A stretch of DNA of 64,000 nt. Source: Aeromicrobium sp. (GTDB lineage: Bacteria > Actinomycetota > Coriobacteriia > Anaerosomatales > Anaerosomataceae). The stretch covers positions 42,501 to 106,500 of the forward strand of contig JADIIM010000032.1 of NCBI GenBank assembly GCA_015351705.1, read 5' to 3'. Position numbers and translations under genes: made by a program. Below, one piece after another: positions 44,155 to 52,853 of this stretch. Every line of letters starts with the position of its first letter. The stretch's first letter is position 1. The notes under the pieces were generated by a model. It was given only the letters and a program-made list of their open reading frames with translations. It was not told where the DNA came from and ran no database searches.

Positions 44155-46506
44155 TCAGCCGATCAGACGCTCGACGGTATCCAGCAGCGTGTCCTGGTTG
44201 AAGACGGACTTCGTGATGTACGCGTCCGCCCCCGCCTCGATGCCCTCGGCTTTCTCCTCGTCACGCTCGAGCGAAGTGACGATGATGACTGGGATGTCCT
44301 TGAGAAGGTCGTCGGACTTGACCGCCCGCGTGAGTTCGAAGCCCGTCATGTTGGGCATCTGCACGTCGGTGACGACGGCATCCGGGTTCAGTCCCTCACG
44401 CAGCTTCGCCAGCCCCTGAGCACCATCGGTGGCCGTTTCGACCGCATACCCGGCCGCCTCGAAGATCGACCGCTCGAGCTCGCGGGTCGTGAACGAGTCC
44501 TCACAGATCAGGACGCGCCGGGGACCAGCTTCCTTCTCCTTGACCACGCCGCTGCGACGTGAGCGCATGCCGGTCATCTGGCGACCGTTGGCCATGAGAT
44601 CGGGCACGTTGAGAATGGGCACGACCTCCCCCGCGCCGAGGATCGTCACGCCTGCCGTGTTGTCCACACGTCGCAGGTGGCTGCCGAGCGTCTTGATGAC
44701 GATCTGCTGCTCACCTACGAACTCGTCGACCACCAGGCCGAGGCGGTGTCCGGAGAATCCGAGTGTGGCGATCGGGATCTTCTCACCCGTGCCCGGAACC
44801 GCAACGGCATCAAGCCCGAGGATGTCCCTGAGCTGCACGAGCGGAATCGTCCGCTTCTGTCGGCGGATCACCTCGCGACCCTCCACCTTGATGACCTCGC
44901 CCGGCTCCACGCGCAGCGTCTCCTCGATCGAGGACGTCGGCAGCGCGAACGTCTGACCGCTCACGCGCAGGAGAAGCGCACGGATGATGGCGAGCGTGAG
45001 CGGTATGGTGAGCCGGAACCTGCTGCCCTGGCCGAGTTCCGAGGTCACGTCGAGAGAGCCCTTCAGCCGCTCGACCACGAACTCGCGGACCACGTCCATG
45101 CCCACCCCGCGGCCCGAGAGCTCGGTGATGATGGCGGCTGTCGAGAAGCCCTTCTCGAAGATGAGGTACCGCGCCTCGCGATCCGAGAGCGACTTGGCCT
45201 CCGACTCGGTGATGTAGCCCTTGCGCACCGCAGCGGCACGCACTTTGTCGGGGTCGATGCCCGCGCCGTCATCAGCGATCTCGATGACGATATGGTCGCC
45301 TTCCTGTCGCGCGCTCAAGCGGATGGTGCCCTTGGCCGGCTTGCCGGCAGCCACCCGGTCCGCGGCCGGCTCGATGCCGTGATCCACGGCGTTTCGCATG
45401 ATATGGACGAGCGGGTCGTTGATCTCCTCGAGAACCTTCTTGTCGAGCTCCGTGTCGCCGCCCTCAATGATGAGGTCGACGTCCTTCTTGTACTGGCGCG
45501 CAAGATCGCGCATCGCGCGCGGGAAGGTCGAGAACACCGTGCTCACAGGGAGCATGCGCAACTCCATCGCGTGCTCTTGCAGGTCAGCGACGACCGTCGA
45601 CGTGCGCGATGAGTCGTCCGCGTACTCCTTGACGATCCCGTTCAGCATCTTGCGCTGCTCGGCGAACAGCTCGTCGAGCAGGCGCACGTCATCCACGAAC
45701 GCGCCTTGCTCCTCCGGCGGGAGAAGTCCGAGCATGGACTTCAGCCTTCCCCACATGCTGTGGACCTCGGTGCCCAACGTGGCCACTGCGCGCAGGTCCC
45801 GCACGCGTTGCTGGTCCTTGATCTGCGAGATCACGACCTCGCTCACGAGATTCAGTAGCCGGTCCACCTGACTCGTGCGTATGCGCACCGTCGCCTGCGT
45901 CTTGGCCTTGAGCGTCTCTTCGCGCTGAGCGCGGACGGGGCCGTCGCCGGCCGATGCGGCCTCGTGAGCCGGTCCGTCCTCTTCCTCCACGTCGAGATCC
46001 TCGGCGTCCTGCTCCTCGTCAGCGGCATCCCCCTGGTCCGCGGGATCGGCAGCCGCGGCGTCTGCCTTGGCAGGTGCCGGGGCGGCGGCTGCCGGAGCAC
46101 TGCCAGGCGCGGCAACGCCGGACGTGGCCAGTTCGACCATGCGCGACATGAGGTCATCGAGGTCGTGCTCATCCGCGGCGGGCTTACCCGCGTTCTCGGA
46201 CAGGAACACCACGGTATCGAGCGCCTCGAAGAAGAGGTCGCTCATCTCCGGCGTGTACGTCATCTCGCCGTCGCGCACCTTGACCATGACGTCTTCCATC
46301 CGGTGAGCGATGTCGGAGATCTCCATCAGTCCCACCATGCGCGACGACCCCTTGAGTGTGTGCGCATCACGCAGCCACTGGTCGATGAGCGGCCGGTCTG
46401 CCGGATCGGCCTCGAGGTTGATGATGCCCTCGTTGAGGCGCTGGAGGAGATCGGTCGCCTCCTCCTGGAACTTGGCTATGAACGCCGAACGGTCGAACTC
46501 GACCAT
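44155..46506 (-). CDS. cheA: Hybrid chemotaxis histidine kinase CheA with C-terminal receiver
   Basis: 783-aa kinase core of the array. Order: one Hpt domain (phospho-His in DAHTLKGSSRM), an Ala/Pro/Glu/Asp-rich linker of about 90 residues, dimerisation helices, HATPase (HIMRNAVDHGIE, DDGAGID, GRGVGMDVV), CheW-like domain and an extra C-terminal receiver with phospho-Asp in VVTDVQMPNMTG. No separate P2 (CheY/CheB-docking) domain is evident. The CheA-REC layout is that of FrzE- and ChpA-type systems that steer surface motility rather than flagella. Confidence 0.94.
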   Translation of the reverse strand: MVEFDRSAFIAKFQEEATDLLQRLNEGIINLEADPADRPLIDQWLRDAHTLKGSSRMVGLMEISDIAHRMEDVMVKVRDGEMTYTPEMSDLFFEALDTVVFLSENAGKPAADEHDLDDLMSRMVELATSGVAAPGSAPAAAAPAPAKADAAAADPADQGDAADEEQDAEDLDVEEEDGPAHEAASAGDGPVRAQREETLKAKTQATVRIRTSQVDRLLNLVSEVVISQIKDQQRVRDLRAVATLGTEVHSMWGRLKSMLGLLPPEEQGAFVDDVRLLDELFAEQRKMLNGIVKEYADDSSRTSTVVADLQEHAMELRMLPVSTVFSTFPRAMRDLARQYKKDVDLIIEGGDTELDKKVLEEINDPLVHIMRNAVDHGIEPAADRVAAGKPAKGTIRLSARQEGDHIVIEIADDGAGIDPDKVRAAAVRKGYITESEAKSLSDREARYLIFEKGFSTAAIITELSGRGVGMDVVREFVVERLKGSLDVTSELGQGSRFRLTIPLTLAIIRALLLRVSGQTFALPTSSIEETLRVEPGEVIKVEGREVIRRQKRTIPLVQLRDILGLDAVAVPGTGEKIPIATLGFSGHRLGLVVDEFVGEQQIVIKTLGSHLRRVDNTAGVTILGAGEVVPILNVPDLMANGRQMTGMRSRRSGVVKEKEAGPRRVLICEDSFTTRELERSIFEAAGYAVETATDGAQGLAKLREGLNPDAVVTDVQMPNMTGFELTRAVKSDDLLKDIPVIIVTSLERDEEKAEGIEAGADAYITKSVFNQDTLLDTVERLIG

Positions 46507-46539
46507 GCTGCTACTCCTTCACGCCCGGTCAGCGGGCGA

Positions 46540-47766
46540 TCAGCTGACGATACGGAACGCCGAGCCGACCTGGCTCGACTCCCGCGCGATGTGCGCGAGC
46601 TGCTCGGCCGCCCCTGCCACCTGGCGGCTTCCCGCGGCGGTCTGCTGGGCGACCGCAGCCACTTCGCGCATCGCTTTGACGACCTGCTCGGTCGCGCTCT
46701 TCTGCTGCTGTGTGGCGGCCGAGATCTCCTTTGCCGCCACAGTGGTCTGCTCGATGGTCTCGAGGATCTGCTCGAGGCTGTCCCCCGTCACGTGCGCCAG
46801 GTCCACGCCGCCCTGCACCTGCTTGAGCTCCTGCTCGGTGGAGAGCACGAGGTCGTTGGCGGCACCCTGGATCTCGGTCATGATGCTCTCGATCTCGCTC
46901 GTGGAGTCGACGACCGACTCGGCGAGTTTGCGAATCTCGATGGCGACCACCGAGAAGCCCTTGCCCGCCTCACCGGCACGTGCGGCCTCGATGGCAGCGT
47001 TGAGCGCGAGGATCTTCGTCTGGTCGGCGATGCTGTTGATGATCGCGGTGACCTGGCCGATCTGCTGGCTGCGCTCGCCGAGCTGCAGGATCTTGTTCGC
47101 CGATGCCTGTGTCCGCGAGCGAATCTGCTCCATGGCGTCCAGCGTGTTCATGACCGCCTGCTGGCCGGACTCGGCGCTGCCGAGCGAGGTCTCGGCCATC
47201 CGGACGACCTGGTTGGCGTTGTCTGCGATCTGACGGTAGGTCGCCGCCAGCTCCTCCATGGTCGCGGTGGTCTCACTGATCGACGCCGCTTGCTCGGCAG
47301 CGCCGGAGGCCTGCTGCTCGGTTGCCGAGAGGATCTCCGACGAGGCCCCTGACAGGCGGTTCGACGACTCCTGCGTCTGCGTGATCAGATAGACGACCAG
47401 GTCGAGCATCTGATTGTACGAGCGCGCGAGCACGCCGAACTCGTCTGCCGAGTCGAGCTCGACTTTGTGCCCGATCTCGCCATCACAGGCGCGCCTGACG
47501 CTGTCGGCCACGTGCGTGAGCGGCGCCATCATCCGGCGACCGACCACACCGTAGATGTACAGGAACACGGCCAGCAGCGCCACGAACGTCCCGACGACGA
47601 TCGCGGCATCCACCAGGAGCCCGGGCTGCCCTTCGAGGTAGCGGCCGAACACGACCCAGGCCACCAGGAGCTGGACCACGTTGACCAGTGCAACGAGTCC
47701 CAGCACCACGAGCGAGTACTTGACGAGGAAGCTGCTTCGAATCTTGCTGGTGAGTCTTCTGATCAT
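46540..47766 (-). CDS. Methyl-accepting chemotaxis protein without an extracytoplasmic sensor domain
   Basis: 408-aa receptor. Two membrane helices (about 15-38 and 50-72) are joined by a loop of only about a dozen residues, then HAMP ([14 protein letters not shown]) and a signalling domain with the conserved hairpin tip [20 protein letters not shown]. Glu/Gln-rich helices ([17 protein letters not shown] and [11 protein letters not shown]) offer methylation sites for CheR and CheB. With no ligand domain it must respond to membrane state or to partner proteins. FrzCD, the receptor of Myxococcus Frz, also lacks a periplasmic sensor. Confidence 0.92.
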   Translation of the reverse strand: MIRRLTSKIRSSFLVKYSLVVLGLVALVNVVQLLVAWVVFGRYLEGQPGLLVDAAIVVGTFVALLAVFLYIYGVVGRRMMAPLTHVADSVRRACDGEIGHKVELDSADEFGVLARSYNQMLDLVVYLITQTQESSNRLSGASSEILSATEQQASGAAEQAASISETTATMEELAATYRQIADNANQVVRMAETSLGSAESGQQAVMNTLDAMEQIRSRTQASANKILQLGERSQQIGQVTAIINSIADQTKILALNAAIEAARAGEAGKGFSVVAIEIRKLAESVVDSTSEIESIMTEIQGAANDLVLSTEQELKQVQGGVDLAHVTGDSLEQILETIEQTTVAAKEISAATQQQKSATEQVVKAMREVAAVAQQTAAGSRQVAGAAEQLAHIARESSQVGSAFRIVS

Positions 47767-47778
47767 CAGACCTCTCTC

Positions 47779-48339
47779 CTAGCCATTCTCGCCGATGGGC
47801 TCAAGTACCTTGTCGAGATTCGCGATGCCGATCAGCCGCGCATCGATGTAGACGGACCCGGCGATGTACTCGCCCTGCGTCTTGTCCAGGGTGGACAACG
47901 GCGGCTCCAGGGAGTCCACCGGGACATCCACGATGTCGCCGATCTCATCGACGACGATCGCGCTCACGCACGATTCGTTGGCGACGATGACGGCCGACGG
48001 CAGCACGCCGTCAAGGTCCACCTCCGTTCGACTCGGCACGCGCATCAGCGTTGCGATGTCGGTCACCGAGACGATCTCCCCGCGCACGTTTATGACGCCG
48101 AGGATGAAGTCGGGAACGCGCGGGATCCGGGTCACCTCGTACTCGTTGAGGATCTCACGCACGCGGTCGATCCCCACGGCGTACCACTCCTCGCCGAGGC
48201 GGAACAGAAGGAGGCCCACCGTCTCGACCGCACTCGCCTCCTCGCCCACCTGCGCAAGCGACTCAGCACGCTCCTTGAGCACCTCTCGCATGTGCTGGGC
48301 CTGGAGCATGGCGAGCATCGCGGGCTGCTCGGGGGTCAT
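47779..48339 (-). CDS. cheW: CheW-like adaptor 1
   Basis: 186 aa. An N-terminal helix of about 35 residues precedes the CheW domain (LLLFRLGEEWYAVGIDRVREIL, GVINVRGEIVSVTDI). It joins receptor to CheA. The start overlaps the preceding cheW stop by 4 bases (ATGA). Confidence 0.92.
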   Translation of the reverse strand: MTPEQPAMLAMLQAQHMREVLKERAESLAQVGEEASAVETVGLLLFRLGEEWYAVGIDRVREILNEYEVTRIPRVPDFILGVINVRGEIVSVTDIATLMRVPSRTEVDLDGVLPSAVIVANESCVSAIVVDEIGDIVDVPVDSLEPPLSTLDKTQGEYIAGSVYIDARLIGIANLDKVLEPIGENG

Positions 48340-48974
48340 GAGGCCTCACCTCCCGCCTCTTCGGCGACCTCGAGTGCAGCGTCGGGCACGAGGCGGTCCA
48401 GGTCGAGCAGCATGACCATGCCCTGCGGGAGCCGGCACACACCGATCATGCGGTCGGCGAGGGAGTAGAGCCGCGACGCGGCCTGGATGCAGTCGGACGG
48501 GACGTCCACGACATCCTCGACAGCGTCGACTATCAGACAGACGAGCCGGCCATGCGCCCGACACATGACCATGGGCGTCTCGAGGCCGTAGTCTCGATGC
48601 GGCATCCCCACGAGTGTCCTGAGGTCGATCGCCGGCACGACGCTGCCGCGGATGTCGAGCATGCCGACCAGCGCCGGTGCCGAATCCGGGAGCGGCATGA
48701 GCTCGACGATCTGCTGGATCTCCTGCACCTGCTCGATCGGCAGGCCGAAGAGCTGCTCGTCGAGCCGGAAGGTCAGTGCACGCGACACCGTGGCGACATC
48801 GACGTCCGGCGCATCCGGTCCCTCCACGACAGGCGCGCCGGACTCCGCGCCCTCCTGGACGTCGCCGACCGACGCCGAGCCGGGGGCCTCGACCCCCTGC
48901 TCCGTCGGCTTGACCGCCTGCTTCTCATCGGGCGCCGGCACGTCCGGCTCGGCTGTCGCTCTCTTGCGGGGCAC
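48336..48974 (-). CDS. CheW-like adaptor 2 with acidic N-terminal extension
   Basis: 212 aa. About 60 residues of Pro/Glu/Ala-rich low-complexity sequence come before the CheW domain (LTFRLDEQLFGLPIEQVQEI, GMLDIRGSVVPAIDLRTL). Two CheW proteins in one operon suggest separate docking of receptor and kinase, as in Frz and Chp systems. GTG start, 3 bases after the PilB-like stop. Confidence 0.9.
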   Translation of the reverse strand: MPRKRATAEPDVPAPDEKQAVKPTEQGVEAPGSASVGDVQEGAESGAPVVEGPDAPDVDVATVSRALTFRLDEQLFGLPIEQVQEIQQIVELMPLPDSAPALVGMLDIRGSVVPAIDLRTLVGMPHRDYGLETPMVMCRAHGRLVCLIVDAVEDVVDVPSDCIQAASRLYSLADRMIGVCRLPQGMVMLLDLDRLVPDAALEVAEEAGGEAS

Positions 48975-48977
48975 CCG

Positions 48978-50822
48978 TCACTCCGTTCGGTCGCTGTAAC
49001 GCACCACTCGGTCAAGTTCCTCGGCACTGACGTCGCCGGACTTGACCCTTGCGAGACCGGCGACCACGAGCGGACGCATCCCGGCCGCAAGCGCAGCGCC
49101 CGCGATCTCCTCACGACCGCCGCCTCTGCCGACGGCCGAGCGCACGGGCTCGGTGAACGGCAACACCTCGTGGATCGCGGTGGCGCCGCGGAATCCGGAC
49201 TTCCCGCAGTTGGGGCAACCGCTGCCGCCGCGGTCGATGAGACCCGCGGGGGCGCCGGGGATGCGCGCTGCGAGGGCGCCGTCTGTCTCCACCGAGCAGT
49301 TCGGGCAGTTCAGACGCACAAGGCGCTGGCCCACACCCAGTGTCAGCGCGGCAGCCAGACTGTGGGGCTCGGCCCCCAGCTCGAGCATCCGGTGTACACC
49401 GGATGCGATGTCGGCCGCCGGGAATGTGGCCACAACGAGCTTGCCCAGGCCCGCGGCCTCGACGGCCAGATGCACGTCCTCGACCGAGCGCAGCCCGTCG
49501 ATGGCGATGACGTCGGTGTCCTGTCGCATGCCGGCGGCGATGTAGGCGGCCGGCGACGGGCCTCCCGGCTCAAGCATGACCTGCGCGACGGCGGGGATCT
49601 CGTGTTCGATCGACTGCTCCACTGAGTACACGGTCTTGCCAGCCGAGGCAGCATGGGCGAGCAGTGCGTAGTAGGTCGTGCTCGAGCCGCCTGCCACCGG
49701 AGCGCACACGAGAAGGATCCCCCGGCCCCGCTCCACCATCGCCTTGAGGGCCCGGGCCTCTGCCTCGGACATCCCGAGTTCTTCGAGGCCGCGCGGCCGC
49801 TCGCGGAAGGCGGCGAGTGAGATCACGAGCCGCTGACCGGCGATCGTCGGCACGACCGAGGTGGTGAGGACCAGGTCCCGCTCGGCGATACGAGCGCGCA
49901 TCCGGCCGAGCGCCGGACGCGTCGCCGGCACACCTCCGAGCCGCGCGTACTGCTTCAGGCCGTCGACGAGCGGCGCCTGCAGCGACAGCGGCGCGCTCGC
50001 GATCTTCTCGAGCGCACCCTTCACGCGGTACACCAGGAAGAAGTCGTCTTTGTATGGGAGGAGGTGGATACGCGTCGCACCGCGCGCGACCGCGTCCTCT
50101 AGGATGCCCTGGACGAGCACGGCGACCTTGCGAGAGTCGGCTACCGCGAGCACGTCGAGATCTATCCCGGCCCCGGCGGCCCCCGCAGGCGCAGCGGCTG
50201 CCATCTCCTCAAGGGCGACAGAGCCCTCCACCGCGACCGCGGGCCCGGGCTCTGAGGCGGGCATCACCGGTACGGCCGGAGTGGACTCGGCGACCTCCTC
50301 GAAGAAGTCGGACGCGGCCACCTCGGGGGCGGGCTCGGGCGCTGGCGCAGCCTGCGGTGCGGCTGTCGCGCCTCCGGCCTGCTCGGCACCGTAGTACTGG
50401 TCCAGTGCGGCTGCGAAGGACGGGCCGTCGGCAAGAACGGGCTCCACCTCGAGTCCGAGCTCTCCGGCGAGCGCATCTAAGCCGAACACGTCCATGGGAT
50501 CGCCCACGGCGACCGTGAGCATGCCTTCGATCTCGAACAGCGGTAACACCCTGCGCCCGCGTGCGAGGGCTGCCGGGATGAGCGCAAGGGCATCGTCTTC
50601 CGGAGCGTAGCTCGCGAGATCGACCTGCGGGACACCCATCTCGTGCTCGAGGACCGAGACGATGTCGGAGGGGCCGACCAGGTCACGCTCCACCAGCACC
50701 ACGCCGAGCGAGACGCCGCGCGAGGCAGCCGCCTCGCGCACGCTTGCGACCTGCTCGGCCGTCACCAGGCCCGCGCCGACCAGGCTCTCGAGCACGCGGT
50801 CTGTAAGCGACGTCGCCGGCAT
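48978..50822 (-). CDS. PilB/GspE-like protein with degenerate ATPase motifs
   Basis: 614 aa, with the layout of a type IV pilus or type II secretion ATPase: N-terminal MshEN-type domain (VLESLVGAGLVTAEQ, SLGVVLVERDLVG), Ala/Pro linker, N2 domain (RKVAVLVQGILEDAVARGATRIHL), RecA-like domain and C-terminal zinc site (CPNC...CPNC, GFRGATAIHEVLPF). The catalytic motifs are lost. The usual GPTGSGKTTTLYA is APVAGGSSTTYYA here, with Ser380 in place of the Walker A Lys. The usual GEIRD reads DGLRS, losing the catalytic Glu. It therefore probably cannot hydrolyse ATP and is more likely a structural or nucleotide/c-di-GMP-sensing partner. It sits inside the che operon, away from any pilus genes. Confidence 0.85.
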   Translation of the reverse strand: MPATSLTDRVLESLVGAGLVTAEQVASVREAAASRGVSLGVVLVERDLVGPSDIVSVLEHEMGVPQVDLASYAPEDDALALIPAALARGRRVLPLFEIEGMLTVAVGDPMDVFGLDALAGELGLEVEPVLADGPSFAAALDQYYGAEQAGGATAAPQAAPAPEPAPEVAASDFFEEVAESTPAVPVMPASEPGPAVAVEGSVALEEMAAAAPAGAAGAGIDLDVLAVADSRKVAVLVQGILEDAVARGATRIHLLPYKDDFFLVYRVKGALEKIASAPLSLQAPLVDGLKQYARLGGVPATRPALGRMRARIAERDLVLTTSVVPTIAGQRLVISLAAFRERPRGLEELGMSEAEARALKAMVERGRGILLVCAPVAGGSSTTYYALLAHAASAGKTVYSVEQSIEHEIPAVAQVMLEPGGPSPAAYIAAGMRQDTDVIAIDGLRSVEDVHLAVEAAGLGKLVVATFPAADIASGVHRMLELGAEPHSLAAALTLGVGQRLVRLNCPNCSVETDGALAARIPGAPAGLIDRGGSGCPNCGKSGFRGATAIHEVLPFTEPVRSAVGRGGGREEIAGAALAAGMRPLVVAGLARVKSGDVSAEELDRVVRYSDRTE

Positions 50823-50827
50823 GACGA

Positions 50828-51208
50828 TTAGCCCTGGACCTTCGCCAGCTCCTCGGCCACCGCGCCGAGAAGGGTGTCCGGATCGACGGGCTTCGTCAGG
50901 TACTGGTTGGCGCCGGTGCGGATACCGGTCGCCATCGCCTGCTCCTCGGTCTTAGCGGTCAGCATGATGATCGGTATGGACTTGTAGTTCTGGTCGAACT
51001 TGAGCAAACGGCACACGCGATAGCCGTCCAGCTTAGGAAGCATCACGTCGAGCAGGATGAGGTCGGGCTTCTCCGCACGGGCGGTCTCGAGCGCTTCCGC
51101 GCCATCGACGGCCGTGATGACCTCGTAGCCCCCCGCCTCAAGGATGGCCTTGATCATCTCGAGGATGGTGGGGCTGTCATCAACCGCTAGTATTCGAGCG
51201 CCTGCCAT
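50828..51208 (-). CDS. Single-domain response regulator (CheY/PilH-like)
   Basis: 126-aa receiver with acidic pocket AVDDS, phospho-Asp in LLDVMLPKLDG, Thr in IIMLTAKT and Lys in YLTKPVD. It has no output domain. It is probably phosphorylated by CheA at 44155-46506. The VMLPKLDGY region resembles PilG/PilH and FrzZ-type receivers as much as CheY. The ATG follows GGGAGGGAG. Confidence 0.92.
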   Translation of the reverse strand: MAGARILAVDDSPTILEMIKAILEAGGYEVITAVDGAEALETARAEKPDLILLDVMLPKLDGYRVCRLLKFDQNYKSIPIIMLTAKTEEQAMATGIRTGANQYLTKPVDPDTLLGAVAEELAKVQG

Positions 51209-51230
51209 ACCGTGGTCTCCCTCCTGCCTC

Positions 51231-51262
51231 CCGCCCGACCGCGCAGCATCACCCGCGGGCGG
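51231..51262 (-). other. Hairpin between cheR and the response regulator
   Basis: CCGCCCG and CGGGCGG arms around an 18-nt loop on the minus strand, in the widest gap of the operon. It could be a partial attenuator or an mRNA end that lowers upstream or downstream yield. It has no T-tract. Confidence 0.35.
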
Positions 51263-51283
51263 GGCCGGCCCTCACCCGGGACG

Positions 51284-52831
51284 CTATCCCGCTTCGGCCG
51301 CCTTTCGACACTCTATCAGAGAACGTTCACACGTCTTGACCAGCAGATCCGCCTGGAACCCGCCGGCGAACTCCATCCAAGCGCCGTTGGGGCTCTTGTA
51401 CATCGCCCTGAGCGCGTTCTCGTACTCTTTGGCTGCAGCCGCCCACTTGCGCTGCGCCTTGTAGATGTTCGCGAGGTTGAGGTGCGCAAGCGCGAAATCG
51501 GCGTCGATGTAGATGGTCTTCTTGAACTCACTCACCGCTCGCAGCGCATCACCCTGCCGCTGGTAGATGATGCCGAGGATGTAGCGAGCCGCCGGAAGCA
51601 GCGGGTTGATCGCGAGTGCGCGCTGACACGCCGCAAGCGCGTCATCGTATTCGCCACTATCGGCATGAACATATGCCGATAGCAGGTGCGCATCCGCGTT
51701 GTTGGGATCCTCGACGAGAATGCGCTCCACGAGCTCGATCACCTCGGCAGGGCGCCCTTCCTTCAGACGTGTCCTCGCCTGCTCGAACATCCCGCCCACA
51801 CCCTCGTCCTCGGGGGTCTCGGGCGCCGGCGTCGCGGCTGCCGCGGCGCGTGCCTCGGCGGCGGCGGCCCGGGCCGCGCGCTTGGCCGCTCGCTCGGCGG
51901 GATCGGTGCTGGCGGGAGCCGGTCGGGGCGCTGGCGACGTCTGCGGTCGCGCGGCCTGGGCGCCGAACGAGAACAGGCGCCGGCTCTTGGGCTTGCGATA
52001 CAGGAACACCCCGCCCATGTCGATCGCCTCGAAGTCTTCGCTGATCGACGTCAGCGTCTCCGAGTGGCCGATGAAGAGATACCCGCCCTCGTTCAGGCTG
52101 TCGAAGAAGTTGCGGACCACTCGCCGTGTCGACTCCAGGCGGAAGTAGATGGTCACGTTCCGGCAGAAGATGACGTCCCAGTTGCCCATGAGCGACAGCG
52201 GGTACGGCTCCTTGATCAGATTGTGGTACCCGAAGTCCACGAGCGATCGGACGCGGTCGTTGATCCGGTACGCGCCGCTCGGCGTCGCCTCGTAGAAGCG
52301 TGACACCACGTCCGGCGGGACGTTCATCATCGATCGCTTGCCGTACACGCCGGCCTTTGCGTGCGCGAGTGCCTTCGTGGAGACGTCGGTGCCCAGCACC
52401 TGCGGCCTCCACCCCAGTCCCTCGACGCCCATGTCGAGCAACGACATGGACACAGAATAGGGCTCCTCCCCGGTCGAACAGCCCGCCGACCAGATACGCA
52501 GGTTGCGCGACGATGCCGGCTTGTCGGCCATGATCTCGGGCAGCACGCGCTCCCGAAGCGCCTCGAACTGCTGCGGGAACCGGAAGAAGCTCGTCTCGTT
52601 GATGGTCACCAGGTTGAGCAGTTCGTTGAACTCGTGGTCGTCGCGCTCCAGCGCTCCGTAGTAGTCGTTGAGGCTCGTATAGCCGAGTCTCGTCGCCCGC
52701 GTGACGAGGGAGATGCGCAGTGAGTCGAGTTTGGACTCCTCGAGGTAGATGCCCGAGTGCCGGTGCAGGAGGTCGCGGAAGCGACGGAACTCCTCCAGGC
52801 TGAGGTCCTTCGCAAGATGCTCGTTCAGCAT
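51284..52831 (-). CDS. cheR: CheR methyltransferase fused to TPR repeats
   Basis: 515 aa. The N-terminal CheR domain (helical part then SAM fold; NETSFFRFP, IWSAGCSTGEEPYS, DVIFCRNVTIYF) methylates receptor glutamates. An Ala/Pro linker of about 60 residues is followed by at least three TPR repeats (EVIELVERILVEDPNNADAH, YDDALAACQRALAINPLLP, AVSEFKKTIYIDADFALAH). CheR-TPR fusions occur in FrzF, WspC and related systems, where the TPRs tune which sites are methylated. It lies 22 bases after the PATAN gene. Confidence 0.94.
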   Translation of the reverse strand: MLNEHLAKDLSLEEFRRFRDLLHRHSGIYLEESKLDSLRISLVTRATRLGYTSLNDYYGALERDDHEFNELLNLVTINETSFFRFPQQFEALRERVLPEIMADKPASSRNLRIWSAGCSTGEEPYSVSMSLLDMGVEGLGWRPQVLGTDVSTKALAHAKAGVYGKRSMMNVPPDVVSRFYEATPSGAYRINDRVRSLVDFGYHNLIKEPYPLSLMGNWDVIFCRNVTIYFRLESTRRVVRNFFDSLNEGGYLFIGHSETLTSISEDFEAIDMGGVFLYRKPKSRRLFSFGAQAARPQTSPAPRPAPASTDPAERAAKRAARAAAAEARAAAAATPAPETPEDEGVGGMFEQARTRLKEGRPAEVIELVERILVEDPNNADAHLLSAYVHADSGEYDDALAACQRALAINPLLPAARYILGIIYQRQGDALRAVSEFKKTIYIDADFALAHLNLANIYKAQRKWAAAAKEYENALRAMYKSPNGAWMEFAGGFQADLLVKTCERSLIECRKAAEAG

Positions 52832-52853
52832 GGCGTACCCGATCCTGCGCCGC

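Noticed and set aside
48978-50822. Active type IV pilus or type II secretion ATPase
   Set aside because: The Walker A Lys and catalytic Glu are missing, and no pilus assembly genes are in the window.
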